Below, one piece after another: positions 55,339 through 64,000 of a DNA stretch of 64,000 nt (positions are counted from its first letter, which is position 1; each line of letters starts with the position of its first letter). The stretch comes from Dacryopinax spathularia (lineage: Eukaryota > Basidiomycota > Dacrymycetes > Dacrymycetales > Dacrymycetaceae). The DNA is taken from positions 2,046,001 through 2,110,000 of the forward strand of contig JBBPFI010000003.1 in the NCBI GenBank assembly GCA_037974965.1, read 5' to 3'. The notes under the pieces were generated by a model. It did no database searches and was not told the origin of the DNA. It worked only from the letters and a program-made list of their open reading frames with translations. Position numbers and translations under genes: made by a program.

Positions 55339-56031
55339 ATGGAGCCTGTAGACTCTCCCACGCTTCTAGGTGAGCAAGAAGCCTATCTTACATAACATAC
55401 GACGGACATAGTTGCTGATACTCAACCCGCCTCAGCAAAATATGAGCCTAGACCTGTTCCCTCCTCGCGAAGCGCATGGCGCCCATGGGCTGATCCATTC
55501 ATACCCGTCTTCAACCCCTATCCAATCGCGCAAGTTCACCGTACCGCACCTCCGTCTGTCCGCCTGTACTTCTACGACAACCCGAACTGCTATCACACCA
55601 TTCAGCCGAACTTCATTATGTGCCCGCCTGACGATACCGGGAGCGAAGTCGACGCAGCCCGTGTCTTCCGTCTCGATAATTCTGCTCCACCCAGATACGC
55701 TGTTTTACCAATCACGTACCTACCGTGGAAAGGCAACATCGTAGCAACATTGCAGAACAACCCGTACTTCGCAGGCAATCGCGAGGAGCGCGTCGATGTT
55801 CGACTTCAACCAATCTGCACTGTCCCCGGTTGTCGCATCGCAGAGGCTGCGGCCATCATACAGCACAGCGAGTGCGAGACAGTTGGGGGGGGATGGCAGT
55901 GGGCGCAGAGGGTGCTATCCCTGTTGCATGCAGGCGGTTTTTTTGACGAGGAGCGGTTGTTGGAGATCGGAAGGTTCATTAGCCGACAGCAACTTCACTG
56001 CACCTTTTCGCGGATAGATTCTGCTGCATAG
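55339..56031 (+). CDS. Orphan protein B, unknown function
   Basis: Two exons. MEPVDSPTLL joins at a GTGAGC donor (intron about 55370-55411) to VADTQPASAKYEPRPVP. The rest reads RPWADPFIPVFNPYPIAQVH, PSVRLYFYDNPNCYHTIQPN, RVFRLDNSAPPRYAVLPITY, then EERVDVRLQPICTVPGCRIA and ERLLEIGRFISRQQLHCTF. About 215 residues, rich in Pro, Arg and aromatic residues, with a C-x-x-x-x-C pair (CTVPGC) but no clear metal site. No signal peptide. A TATA box 44 nt upstream and an ordered intron make it a real gene. Family not recognised. Confidence 0.5.
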
Positions 56032-56117
56032 CAGAGTGTGGTAACGTTGGTCGTGCTCGTGTTGAAATTTCTTATAGTTCCGTTCTGATTGTACAATTAC
56101 CTTCTGTCGGATGAGTG

Positions 56118-56124
56118 TATAAAA
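56118..56124 (+). promoter_or_regulatory. TATA box of the first P450 gene
   Basis: TATAAAA. It sits only 28 nt before the in-frame ATG at 56146, so the ATG at 56257 is the more likely start. Confidence 0.5.
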
Positions 56125-56256
56125 CGCGATTTGCCGCGGATGTAGATGCACCGCCTCGGCGACGTGCCCGGGTTCGCGAAAGCGGTTCCGCCCAGCAGGA
56201 TAATTGAGACTGTCGTTGTTCAATCTGCTGGCCATGGGCTTCTACAAAACGCTGAG

Positions 56257-58252
56257 ATGCTCCTGATAGCTTCAGCATCGAGCTTGATCTTCACTGGCCT
56301 TGCGGTGCTCTTGCTTGCAGCAATCCTGAAGGTCTGGAATGCGTCTCGAGCTCGTCGTCTGCCGCCAGGACCAAACCCTATCCCCATTGTTGGGAATGTC
56401 ACGACGCCTAAGAATGTATTGGGCTCATTCAAAGCCTGGGCGGACCAATATGGGGATATTATGACGTTGAAGGTGCGACATGATATTATACTGTATTACA
56501 TATTTTGGACGCCTTACCTGTTGTAAAGGTTGCGGGGATGCCGATCATCGTGATAAACTCTCAGGCAGCAGCTTCGGAGATCCTGGAGAAACGTGCCAAC
56601 TCCTCCTATGGTCGGCCCAGACAGGTGATGGCGCAGGAGCTGTAGGCTTTTCGCTCCTTCTGTTTTCGCTTCCGACTTTGACACCTTCAGCGTCGGTCTA
56701 GGCCCAGACTCCTCGCAGACCAGTGATCCGAAGGCGCACAAGGTTGAACATGGCTAGGCCGCAATCACGACCTCAGTTCTCACTGCATGGAGTAGGAATA
56801 CAGACGTTTGTTTGCAAGCGCGATCAGCCCGCGTGCTGTTCAGGCGTACGAGGCGAATCAACTTCAGCAGTTCCGTCAGGCCGCCCTTGAGATACTTACG
56901 TCCCCTGAAAGTTACATGCGGTTAATCCATAGGCGAGTGAGAAGCAGAATGGCAACGCTGCCGCGTAGGCTAAAGATGCGATCTAGAGCTGTCTCTGCCA
57001 TTGCCTACCGGGTTGCCTATGGATATGACATCACTGGAGAAGAGGATCCTATGCTGGTTCGAGCGAACATGGCTATGCGAATCCTGGAAGAAAGTAGGCT
57101 GGAATTTGGCAATTTGCGAGCTCCGGCTAACCAGTCTTAGTCCTAGGTCCAACATACGTCCCACTGGATGTAATTCCATGGCGTCAGTGCTGATTTTCTC
57201 AGGTGGTTAGATACTGAGCTTCCTGCAGTAAAGTACCTTCCCGAATGGATGCCCGGTGCTGCCTTCCGCCGAAACGCCAAGTTGTACAAGGCGCACTACG
57301 AGGAGACACGAGATACGCCGTTTGCTCTGGTTCAGGGGGACATCGTGGGCTATCCTATCAAGGTCTTGTGCTTATCTGACAGCTCGTCACAGGCCGCGGG
57401 CCATGCGAAGCCTTCTTTTGTTGCGAGTCTTCTTGACGACCAGTCCGCAGGCGGGAAGCGTTTTGACAAGGAGCGAATTAAGTGGGCGGCCGCGAGTATC
57501 CACTCTGCAGGATCCGATACCACCGTGGCTGTGATTCACAACTTCATTGCTGCGATGGTGCTCTATCCGCAAGCCCAGACTAGGGCGCAGCAGGAGCTGG
57601 ACACTGTTATTGGACGCGAGAAGATGCCGACTGTCTCTGATCGTGAAAGGCTGCCTTACTGTTGGGCTGTAGTACAGGAGACGATGAGATGGCAGCCTGC
57701 CGCACCATTCGCTCTTCTCCATCGGATGACCAAAAACGAGCTTTACGGTGGATACGTGTTATCGGAAGGCACAACGGTTATGGCGAATGTGTGGTACGTT
57801 ACTTACTTCTGCCATTTTCGTCGTCTGCCCCGGAATTGACTGGATCTGCCCAGGGCTATGTCCAGAGACGAACGCGACTATCCGGAAGCATCAGCCTTCC
57901 GTCCGGAACGCTATCTTCCGCATTCTTCCTCAAAGTCGGTGAACACGGACACCGTACATGCTACCTTTGGCTTCGGATTTGGTAGGAGAGTATGTCCCGG
58001 ACAGCATTTGGCTGAGGCGACCACGTTTGCTGCTGTCGTGACCTTGCTGTGGGCCTTCCGGCTCGAGCTGAAGGAAGGTGGCACTGTGGAATGGGGAGAG
58101 CATGTTGGCGTACAGTGAGTTGCACTATCGCACATTGCAATCCGAAGTGTGGCTGATGACTATGGGGCAGTCGACCGAAAGAGTTCCCAATCGATGTCAA
58201 ACCGCGGTTCCCAGGTGTCGCGGAACTACTGCAAAGCTCGTTGATTGAATAG
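56257..58252 (+). CDS. Cytochrome P450 monooxygenase
   Basis: The protein starts with a membrane anchor: MLLIASASSLIFTGLAVLLL, then RARRLPPGPNPIPIVGNV. Conserved parts are GRPRQVMAQEL, EYRRLFASAISPRAVQAYE, IHRAVSAIAYRVAYGYDI, LPEWMPGAAFRRNAKLYK, then the oxygen helix WAAASIHSAGSDTTVAVIHN, VVQETMRWQPAAPFALLHR (ExxR), AFRPERYL, and the heme loop FGFGRRVCPGQHLAEA. The tail ends at 58250-58252. At least eight introns are required, one (56933-56986) with a GC donor. The stretch 57125-57240 could not be spliced cleanly and its exon borders are open. The family is the large fungal P450 group with multi-intron genes; substrate unknown. All key residues (Cys of the heme loop, ExxR, Thr of the I-helix) are present. 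Confidence 0.82.
56933..56986 (+). other. GC-AG intron in the first P450 gene
   Basis: ATCCATAG is followed by GCGAGT, and the acceptor is GATCTAG at 56986 (54 bp, with GCTAAAG as possible branch site). The join gives LIHRAVSAIAYRVAYGYDI, the expected P450 segment. The intron also reads open in frame, so it could be missed. Confidence 0.75.
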
Positions 58253-58903
58253 AGCCTAGAGTCCGGTGGAGATGGAAATATTCTCATGGCTCGCTTGGAA
58301 GAGGACGGATGTACGACCTAGCTCGGGAGTGAGCAAACATACTAGGCAGTGGGCCGAGCAGTCCTCAATGTTTTAGCACGCTGTTGGGGTGTCGGCCTTA
58401 GACTTCTCCTAGACTCGGTGTAGCTTGCTTTCATTCGATCTCATCAGTTTCAGCACCTGATTTCCCAACGTCAGAAGTCTCTCTTCCTATCCGTCTTCCT
58501 ATCGCAGAGCCCGAAGACTAGCGGTGTGATCGGTCCACTCAAAACCTTGACCTTTGCAAAAGTAGCGCACGTGCCCTAATTGGGCAAGGTAGCCGCCTTT
58601 TTCGGCAACTCTCGGCGCGCCGCATTCGGCCGGTGAACCCTTGATCGCCCGAAAATCCCTGAGTCCTGGTGCCTTTTACGAGTCAGGCTGAACTCCTCAA
58701 AGCCCCTCTCTCCTCATCGTACCAAACCCTTGGCCTCCTCGGACTTGTGACTGCGTATATCTGCGAAGTACAAGCGCATAATCGAAATTCAGCCTGATAC
58801 TTATACTTTGACTTGGCTACGGATCTTAACGTCTATCTGTTATCTTGATAGTTGGAAAGATCCCAGTTGTGCGCAAGGTCTTCTGAGGAGCTGAACTGCA
58901 GCA
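58253..58903. other. Intergenic between P450 and chorismate synthase
   Basis: No gene or clear regulatory site seen. Confidence 0.45.
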
Positions 58904-60308
58904 ATGTCGACTTTCGGAACACTGTTCAGAGTAACGACGTACGGCGAGAGCCATGGTTTGAGCGTGGGTTGTATCGTTGATGGATGCCCACCCGTGAGTG
59001 ACGGAGATCATCTGTGCCATGACATTGTACTGAGAGGAATCAGGGCATGGAGCTTTCAGAGGCGGACGTGCAAGTGCAGCTCTCTCGCCGGCGCCCTGGT
59101 CAATCGGCTCTTGCTACGCCCCGTGATGAAAAGGATCTGGTAGCAATCCAATCTGGACTGGAGCACGGCGTCACTCTCGGTACACCTATTGCCATGCTGG
59201 TCAAGAACCAGGACCAGCGACCGCATGATTACAGCGAGACCGACCTGTATCCACGCCCGAGCCATGCGGACTACACCTATCTGGCCAAGTATGGTGTTAA
59301 GGCGAGCTCTGGTGGTGGGAGGAGTAGTGCACGAGAGACTATTGGTATGCTTTTTGTGCTCGGGATCATCACAGGATGCTAAATAGATGCAGGTCGAGTG
59401 GCAGCCGGCGCGATCGCCGAGAAGTACCTTCGTCTAGCTTATGGCATCGAAATCGTTGCATTTACCTCTTCTGTCGGGAAGATTTCGATTCCTTCTACGC
59501 CCTCGACCACCAGCACCTCCTCCACTGCACCTTCCGTCGAGGATGACAATGCTGAGGATGCCTTGTCACCCGAATTTCGGGAGCTCCTGAATACGGTCAC
59601 TCGCGCTCAGGTCGACGCGCAGCCTACCCGCTGCCCACACCCCGCCACGGCAGAAAAGATGACGGCTCGCATCCTCCGTGCCAAAGAAGCGCTCGACAGT
59701 ATTGGCGGCACGGTGACCTGCGTGATCCGCAATGTACCTTCTGGCCTGGGTGAGCCCGTCTTCGACAGATTCGAGGCCAAGCTCGCGCACGCGATGCTCT
59801 CTCTGCCCGCGACGAAGGGATTCGAGATCGGATCCGGGTTCAAGGGGACTGAAGTGCCGGGGAGCAGACATAATGATAAGTTTGTGCATCGGGATGGGCG
59901 GTTGAGGACGGAGACCAACTGGAGTGGAGGTGTCCAAGGTGGAATCACGAACGGAGAGGATGTGTACTTCCGGTACGTACTTCTCTCACCTCTCCGACAC
60001 CAAGCAGGGCTTACAGTCGGCTATGCAGGGTCGGCTTCAAGTCTCCTGCTACAATCTCTCAAGCTCAGTCGACAGCGCAGTACGACGGCACTGCTGGTCA
60101 ACTCGCCGCTCGTGGACGACATGACCCCTGCGTTGTTCCGCGCGCTGTACCGATCGTGGAAGCGATGGCAGCCCTGGTCGTCATGGACGCGCTCATGATC
60201 CAGAACGCACGTAACGGCGCAGTAAGCTTGCTGCCGCCTGTCACGACACTGCCGAAGACAATGGTGCTGCCCAAGTCGCTCATGCCAGGCAAGTCCAACG
60301 GACGATGA
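58904..60308 (+). CDS. ARO2: Chorismate synthase
   Basis: Last step of the shikimate pathway: 5-enolpyruvylshikimate-3-phosphate to chorismate, with reduced [23 protein letters not shown] begins the protein with the GESHG signature, then [40 protein letters not shown] and [20 protein letters not shown] carry the second signature. RHNDKFV and [19 protein letters not shown] are followed by [13 protein letters not shown] and [20 protein letters not shown], the third signature with the conserved Arg and Asp. A Ser/Thr/Glu insert (59480-59560) lies in the middle. Three GT-AG introns. Stop at 60306-60308. Complete and intact. Confidence 0.95.
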
Positions 60309-61033
60309 ACGAGATGGTCGGGGATGCGCCGCTTCAGTCTCTAACGGCTGGAAGTGAAGGCGTTTGGGCGCCTTTTTCTATGGTTAACCACTGTTGTTCA
60401 GCTGCTTGATGGTCGATTTGTCTGGGATATTGCATGATCGAGATAGAATCCATTACACAACTTGATGTGGTTCACAGAATGACGTGTTGATGTCATTTGG
60501 GGTAATAACCGTAACAGCTAGAAGCTGGTAAACCGAGAAGAAGGTAGAACAACTCATCCTAATCTTGCCGACCAATGTTCCCAATGACCCTACCCTTTGC
60601 GAATCATTGATAACGATTGCGCGTGTCAGTCAACATTGAGCCAGCGCCAACCAATCTTGTACATAATACTAATTACCAATCGTGCCCACTTCCGGCTTCT
60701 GTCCCATTTGCAAGGCAGCCGGAGATATCGTTACCCCGCATGTTACGTTGGTTGGGGGATATGAATAGGCGCGGCCGGCGTGTGGACTGAATGCGGAGAA
60801 GGAAGGTATGCCGACGCGGGGAAGTTGCGGATGATTTCTTTTGCCAGAACCGTTCTCATTGGCACCTGACTGCAGCGGAGATCACAGAAGGCCACGCACT
60901 ACGGCTGCCTGCGAGCTCCGTACTGCCGACCACTGGACAATACAAATAGCCTGGGAATGGGCGCAACACGAATTCCCGGTCGTTCTCGTATCTTTGAACC
61001 TGGCTAGCAGGCAGGAGAGACTAGACGCTCACT
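60309..61033. other. Intergenic between ARO2 and the second P450
   Basis: No gene seen. Slightly A+T-rich around 60450-60700. Confidence 0.45.
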
Positions 61034-62994
61034 ATGACCATCGTCGAGAAGGGAGTCGACTTCCTGGCCCTAGTCGGCCTCCAGAGGGCCATTAGGGATG
61101 TCGGAACTCTGCAAGTGCTTGGAACGCTGCTTCTCTTGGCGGTTGTCGGCGTGTTCATCGACTGGCTGAGGATGTACCAGCTTCACAAGAAAATGGTGTG
61201 CCCCTGCTTGCTCTGCTGAAAGGAGCAATGCTGACATATTTGCAGCCTCCTGGTCCTATCCCTTGGCCTATCGTCGGTAACACGTACCAACTTCCAGATG
61301 AGAAGCCATGGATCTACTTCGAAGAGCTGGCAAAGAAGTACAACACGCCCGTGTTGACTTTCTGGATTGGGCGGAACCCGACTGTCTGGATTTGTGACGC
61401 ATGGGCGGCGAATGACCTCTTGGACAAGCGCGCGGGTATTTACTCCTCCCGGCCGCACATGGTCGTATTCGGTGACCTTGGCACGGGTGACTGGAATCTC
61501 GTCACCATGAAGTACGGCGAGCGCTGGCGGCTGCACCGGAAGCTCACGCATATGGGTGTTGGTCTGCAGCAAGTGCGCAACTACAAGCCCTTTCAGAATG
61601 ACGAGAGCAAGGTCGTTGCTCTCGAGCTGCTTCGCAAGCCCGAAGACTATGTCATGCACTTCGAGCGGTATGCCGCGAGCGTCGTCAGCATCGTTGGCTA
61701 TGGACGTAGGATCGCGAGCAACCAAGATCCCATCATCACCGAGGTTATCGCCGTGATGCAGCGTGCTGCCGAGCTGAACGTGCCTGGCAAGAAGTTCCCT
61801 ATGCTTATGGAAACCTTCCCATGTGAGTGATTCCTGGTGTAACCTGAATGCAGCAGTCTGACATTCTCCCATAGGGCTTTCATATTTCCCCACAGAGATC
61901 GCGCCTTGGAAGCAAGGTCTTCGCCGCGGTGGAGGCCGTGGAGTCGGATTCTTCTACTCTCTCGCAGAAGAGGCGGCCAAAGAGGGCAAGAACCCCTGTT
62001 ACATGAAGGACATCTTTGAGCAAAACGATAAGAACAAGCTCTCCGAGCGTGAGATTTCTTCCCTCTCCGGCAATCTCTTCGGTGCTGGGTCAGACACCTC
62101 TTCGTCGACGCTCGTCACGTTTGTCCTCGCCTGCTGCGCCTTCCCGGAGGTTCTGCCAAAGGCATGGGAGGAGCTTGACCGCGTTGTTGGTCCTAATCGG
62201 TCGCCCGACATCTCTGATCAGCCTGACCTGCCATATGTGAACGCCTTTGTCAAAGAGGTCTTCCGCTGGCGCAGCGTAGCCATTATCGTGCGTTCTTCCG
62301 GTCCTCGCTCCCCATTCCAGCCGCTCATCAATGACAATGTATAGGGTGGCCAACCGCACGCTCCTATCCAAGATGACTACTACAACGGCTGGCTCATCCC
62401 GAAGGACACATGGGTGCAAGGCAACACCTGGGCGATCCACCACAACGAGCGCGATTTCCCCGATCCGGACAGGTTCAACCCCGAGCGGTATCTGCCGGGC
62501 AGCGAATACAACAGGCCGTTCCCGAACGAGAAGGGTTATATGACCTTTGGCTGGGGTCGACGCGTCCGTGACCTTCCCTCCGTATGTCTGTGGATCGGGA
62601 CTGACTGTGGTGTTCAGGTCTGCTCGGGTCAAGGGCTCGCAGAACAAGGAACGTGGATCACCGTTGCCCGTCTGCTCTGGGGATTCCATATCCAAAAGGC
62701 CCTTGACGCACAAGGCAAAGAGATCCCCGTCGACATCTTCGACTACACGTGAGTTCCCCCCTACCTGCCCTCTCGCACGCTCTTATGATGCTGACATATG
62801 CTGCTAGGAACGGCCTAAACATGCGTCCTCGTCCGTTCAAGTGCCGTATTACCCCCCGTTCTGAGGCGCACAGAGCCACTATCGAACGTGAAGGCCAACA
62901 GGCGCTCGAGGACCTGAGCGTGTATGACGGTGAGACGAAGTACAGGATGAGCACGTTCTATCAGAAGAACCCGAGTGTGGCAGTGAAGCACTAG
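61034..62994 (+). CDS. Cytochrome P450 monooxygenase
   Basis: N-terminal anchor: GTLQVLGTLLLLAVVGVFID, then PPGPIPWPIVGNTYQLPDEK. Conserved parts are PHMVVFGDLGTGDWNLVTM, YGERWRLHRKLTHMGVGL (C-helix WxxxR), SLSGNLFGAGSDTSSSTLVT (I-helix), FVKEVFRWRSVAIIGGQPHA (ExxR), AIHHNERDFPDPDRFNPERY and the heme loop FGWGRRVCSGQGLAEQ. The C-terminal tail is long and ends VYDGETKYRMSTFYQKNPSV. Six or so GT-AG introns. It differs from the first P450 across the whole length, so the pair is not a recent tandem duplicate. Complete; substrate unknown. Confidence 0.9.
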
Positions 62995-63284
62995 GCGGCT
63001 CGCGGTTGTATGGCGGACCAACTGGATGAGGGGTGGAGGATCGATGGCAGTTGGTTGCTTTTTGTTGTATTCTCACTTTTCACGCGATGTCTTTCCGTAT
63101 ATTGTGCGCATTACATGGGAATAAGATATCATAAGAACATGGATGGTATCATGTAAACATGCTGAATCGCGGGAATATCAGAGCGTCTCATCATCGCCGC
63201 CTCCCACCTCCCATCCAGCCATCCCAACTTCGCTGCCACTCCTCACCCGCGCCTCTCGCTATCGAGAAGTAGAACATGGGAGCA

Positions 63285-64000
63285 TTATGGACTCTCCCGA
63301 TTTCCTACAAAGCCCACTTCCCCCACTTCGGCAGAACAGCACCCCCAGCCCCTCACCCAACTCATGAAAGGCACACAACACCCCGGGCACTCCGCATACT
63401 CTTCCGGCGCTGACCAGGCCGCTTCCGTCTCGGGGAGAGGCTGCTCACGGCCTTGTCTGCTAGGAAAAGGTTTCGGCTTTGGTGGGGAGGTCGAGTTGCC
63501 CAAAGCGGGGGGAGCGGAGGAGGGGGAGGTACTGTATGGATAGGGGAAGGAGGAGAACGGGCCACCGTCGGTGGAGCCATACGAGTCTGGGTAGGGCGAG
63601 GGCGGGTATGGGGAGGAAGAGTGAGAGGGGGGAGGGACGTAAGATGCGTTCTTGCCCGTTGGGGCTGGTCGGTCCGGGGCGAGTGGAACGACCCGCCTGG
63701 CGAACTTCAGCCCAGTGCCCTTCCCATTCCCGTTCCCATTCGCATTCTCTGCCACTCCATCCTCCCACCTTCCTCCTACATCATCAACAGGCGAATCAGC
63801 CAACAGCGGCCTCCTCTCCCCTACCCCACCACCACCTCCTCCAGCAGGAATCCCAAAGCTCCCCCTCCTCCTCCCCCTTCCTCGGCTCCTTCCGTTCCCC
63901 AAACTCAGCCCCGCAGCCCTAAACCACCCTCCCGCAGCCTTGCCCTCCCCTTCCCTTGGCTCTGCTCTCAATGGTACGGAAAAGGAGGATGAGACAGAGG
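63285..64000 (-). CDS. 3' part of an unknown Gly/Pro/Ser-rich protein
   Basis: A frame stays open to the window edge on the minus strand, so only the C-terminal part is visible. It is low complexity: Gly/Arg-rich, then ERRPLLADSPVDDVGGRWED, an Asn/Gly run, and many Ser-Pro-Tyr turns (PSPYPDSYGS). The end is Cys-bearing: EYAECPGCCVPFMSWVRGWG, CCSAEVGEVGFVGNR, stop at 63285-63287. No domain recognised. Because the composition is biased, the frame alone is weak evidence; an overlapping plus-strand frame is of similar length. Confidence 0.35.
   Translation of the reverse strand, partial: SVSSSFSVPLRAEPREGEGKAAGGWFRAAGLSLGNGRSRGRGRRRGSFGIPAGGGGGGVGERRPLLADSPVDDVGGRWEDGVAENANGNGNGKGTGLKFARRVVPLAPDRPAPTGKNASYVPPPSHSSSPYPPSPYPDSYGSTDGGPFSSFPYPYSTSPSSAPPALGNSTSPPKPKPFPSRQGREQPLPETEAAWSAPEEYAECPGCCVPFMSWVRGWGCCSAEVGEVGFVGNRESP

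Noticed and set aside
56690-56790. Idea that the first P450 is a pseudogene because of an in-frame stop
   Set aside because: An intron from GTTGAACAT to GGAGTAG removes the stop and joins directly to EYRRLFASAIS, so the gene can be intact.
63453-63992. 179-codon plus-strand open frame opposite the last gene
   Set aside because: Composition is the complement of the Gly/Pro-rich minus frame. It starts and ends within it and has no recognisable domain. Which strand is real is not proven.
1-64000. tRNA, rRNA, CRISPR arrays and retroelement sequences
   Set aside because: I looked for T-loop-like GGTTCRA motifs with matching stems, regular spaced repeats, and reverse transcriptase or integrase signatures, and found none that hold up by eye.

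Overview
The window is nuclear DNA of a basidiomycete fungus, most likely from the Agaricomycotina. Short spliceosomal introns (mostly 45-60 bp, often five or more per gene) interrupt nearly every gene. Genes lie on both strands with short gaps. The families are fungal: RSC remodeller subunits, GET2, ATP11, GID1/VID30, RVS167, PSP1, P450s and the secreted family often mislabelled 'ribosomal protein s17'. I place no species. There is no rRNA, no tRNA I can recognise, no CRISPR and no virus-like element. Because coding sequence is cut by introns, the models below were assembled by joining conserved protein pieces through splice sites, and exon edges are quoted only where the frame forced them.

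Layout. 0.2-1.2 kb: kinetochore SPC25 (+). 2.4-5.3 kb: BNI4-like PP1-targeting protein (+). 6.1-8.9 kb: RGP1 (+). 9.1-11.5 kb: PSP1-domain protein (-). 11.5-13.8 kb: gene-poor. 13.8-16.5 kb: GET2 (-) and AGE2-type ArfGAP (+), head to head. 16.7-18.0 kb: aldo/keto reductase (+) with a 14-nt exon. 18.0-19.2 kb: ATP11 (-). 19.2-20.3 kb: palindromes and a 504-bp MITE with Mutator-type ends. 20.3-23.1 kb: RSC1/2 (+). 23.4-24.6 kb: a small membrane protein (+) and an orphan (-), converging. 25.2-28.3 kb: p23 (+), a GNAT acetyltransferase (+) and a nucleoside hydrolase (-). 28.5-34.7 kb: PAP2 lipid phosphatase and two secreted proteins (+). 35.8-40.6 kb: STH1/SNF2-type ATPase (+). 41.0-46.2 kb: NAT9-like, PTAR1-like and an SDR (+). 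46.5-49.6 kb: GID1/VID30 (+). 50.2-54 kb: SERF (-), ISA1 (+) and RVS167 (-). 54.1-56.0 kb: two orphans (+). 56.3-63.0 kb: P450, chorismate synthase, P450 (+). 63.3-64 kb: 3' part of an unknown gene (-).

Functional themes. Two RSC-type remodeller genes (the bromo/BAH subunit and the ATPase) lie about 15 kb apart. GET2/AGE2 and RGP1/RVS167 concern membrane traffic. ATP11 and ISA1 are mitochondrial biogenesis factors. None of this looks like a co-regulated operon or a defence island. The P450-ARO2-P450 stretch is the only group that resembles a metabolic neighbourhood.

Most notable observations: seven frame-forced GC-AG introns in one 64-kb window; a MITE with about 96-bp terminal inverted repeats and a perfect 9-bp target duplication; 13- and 14-nt coding exons; and several small or split genes that a plain open-frame search misses (SERF, the GNAT C-terminus, the last exon of the BNI4-like gene).
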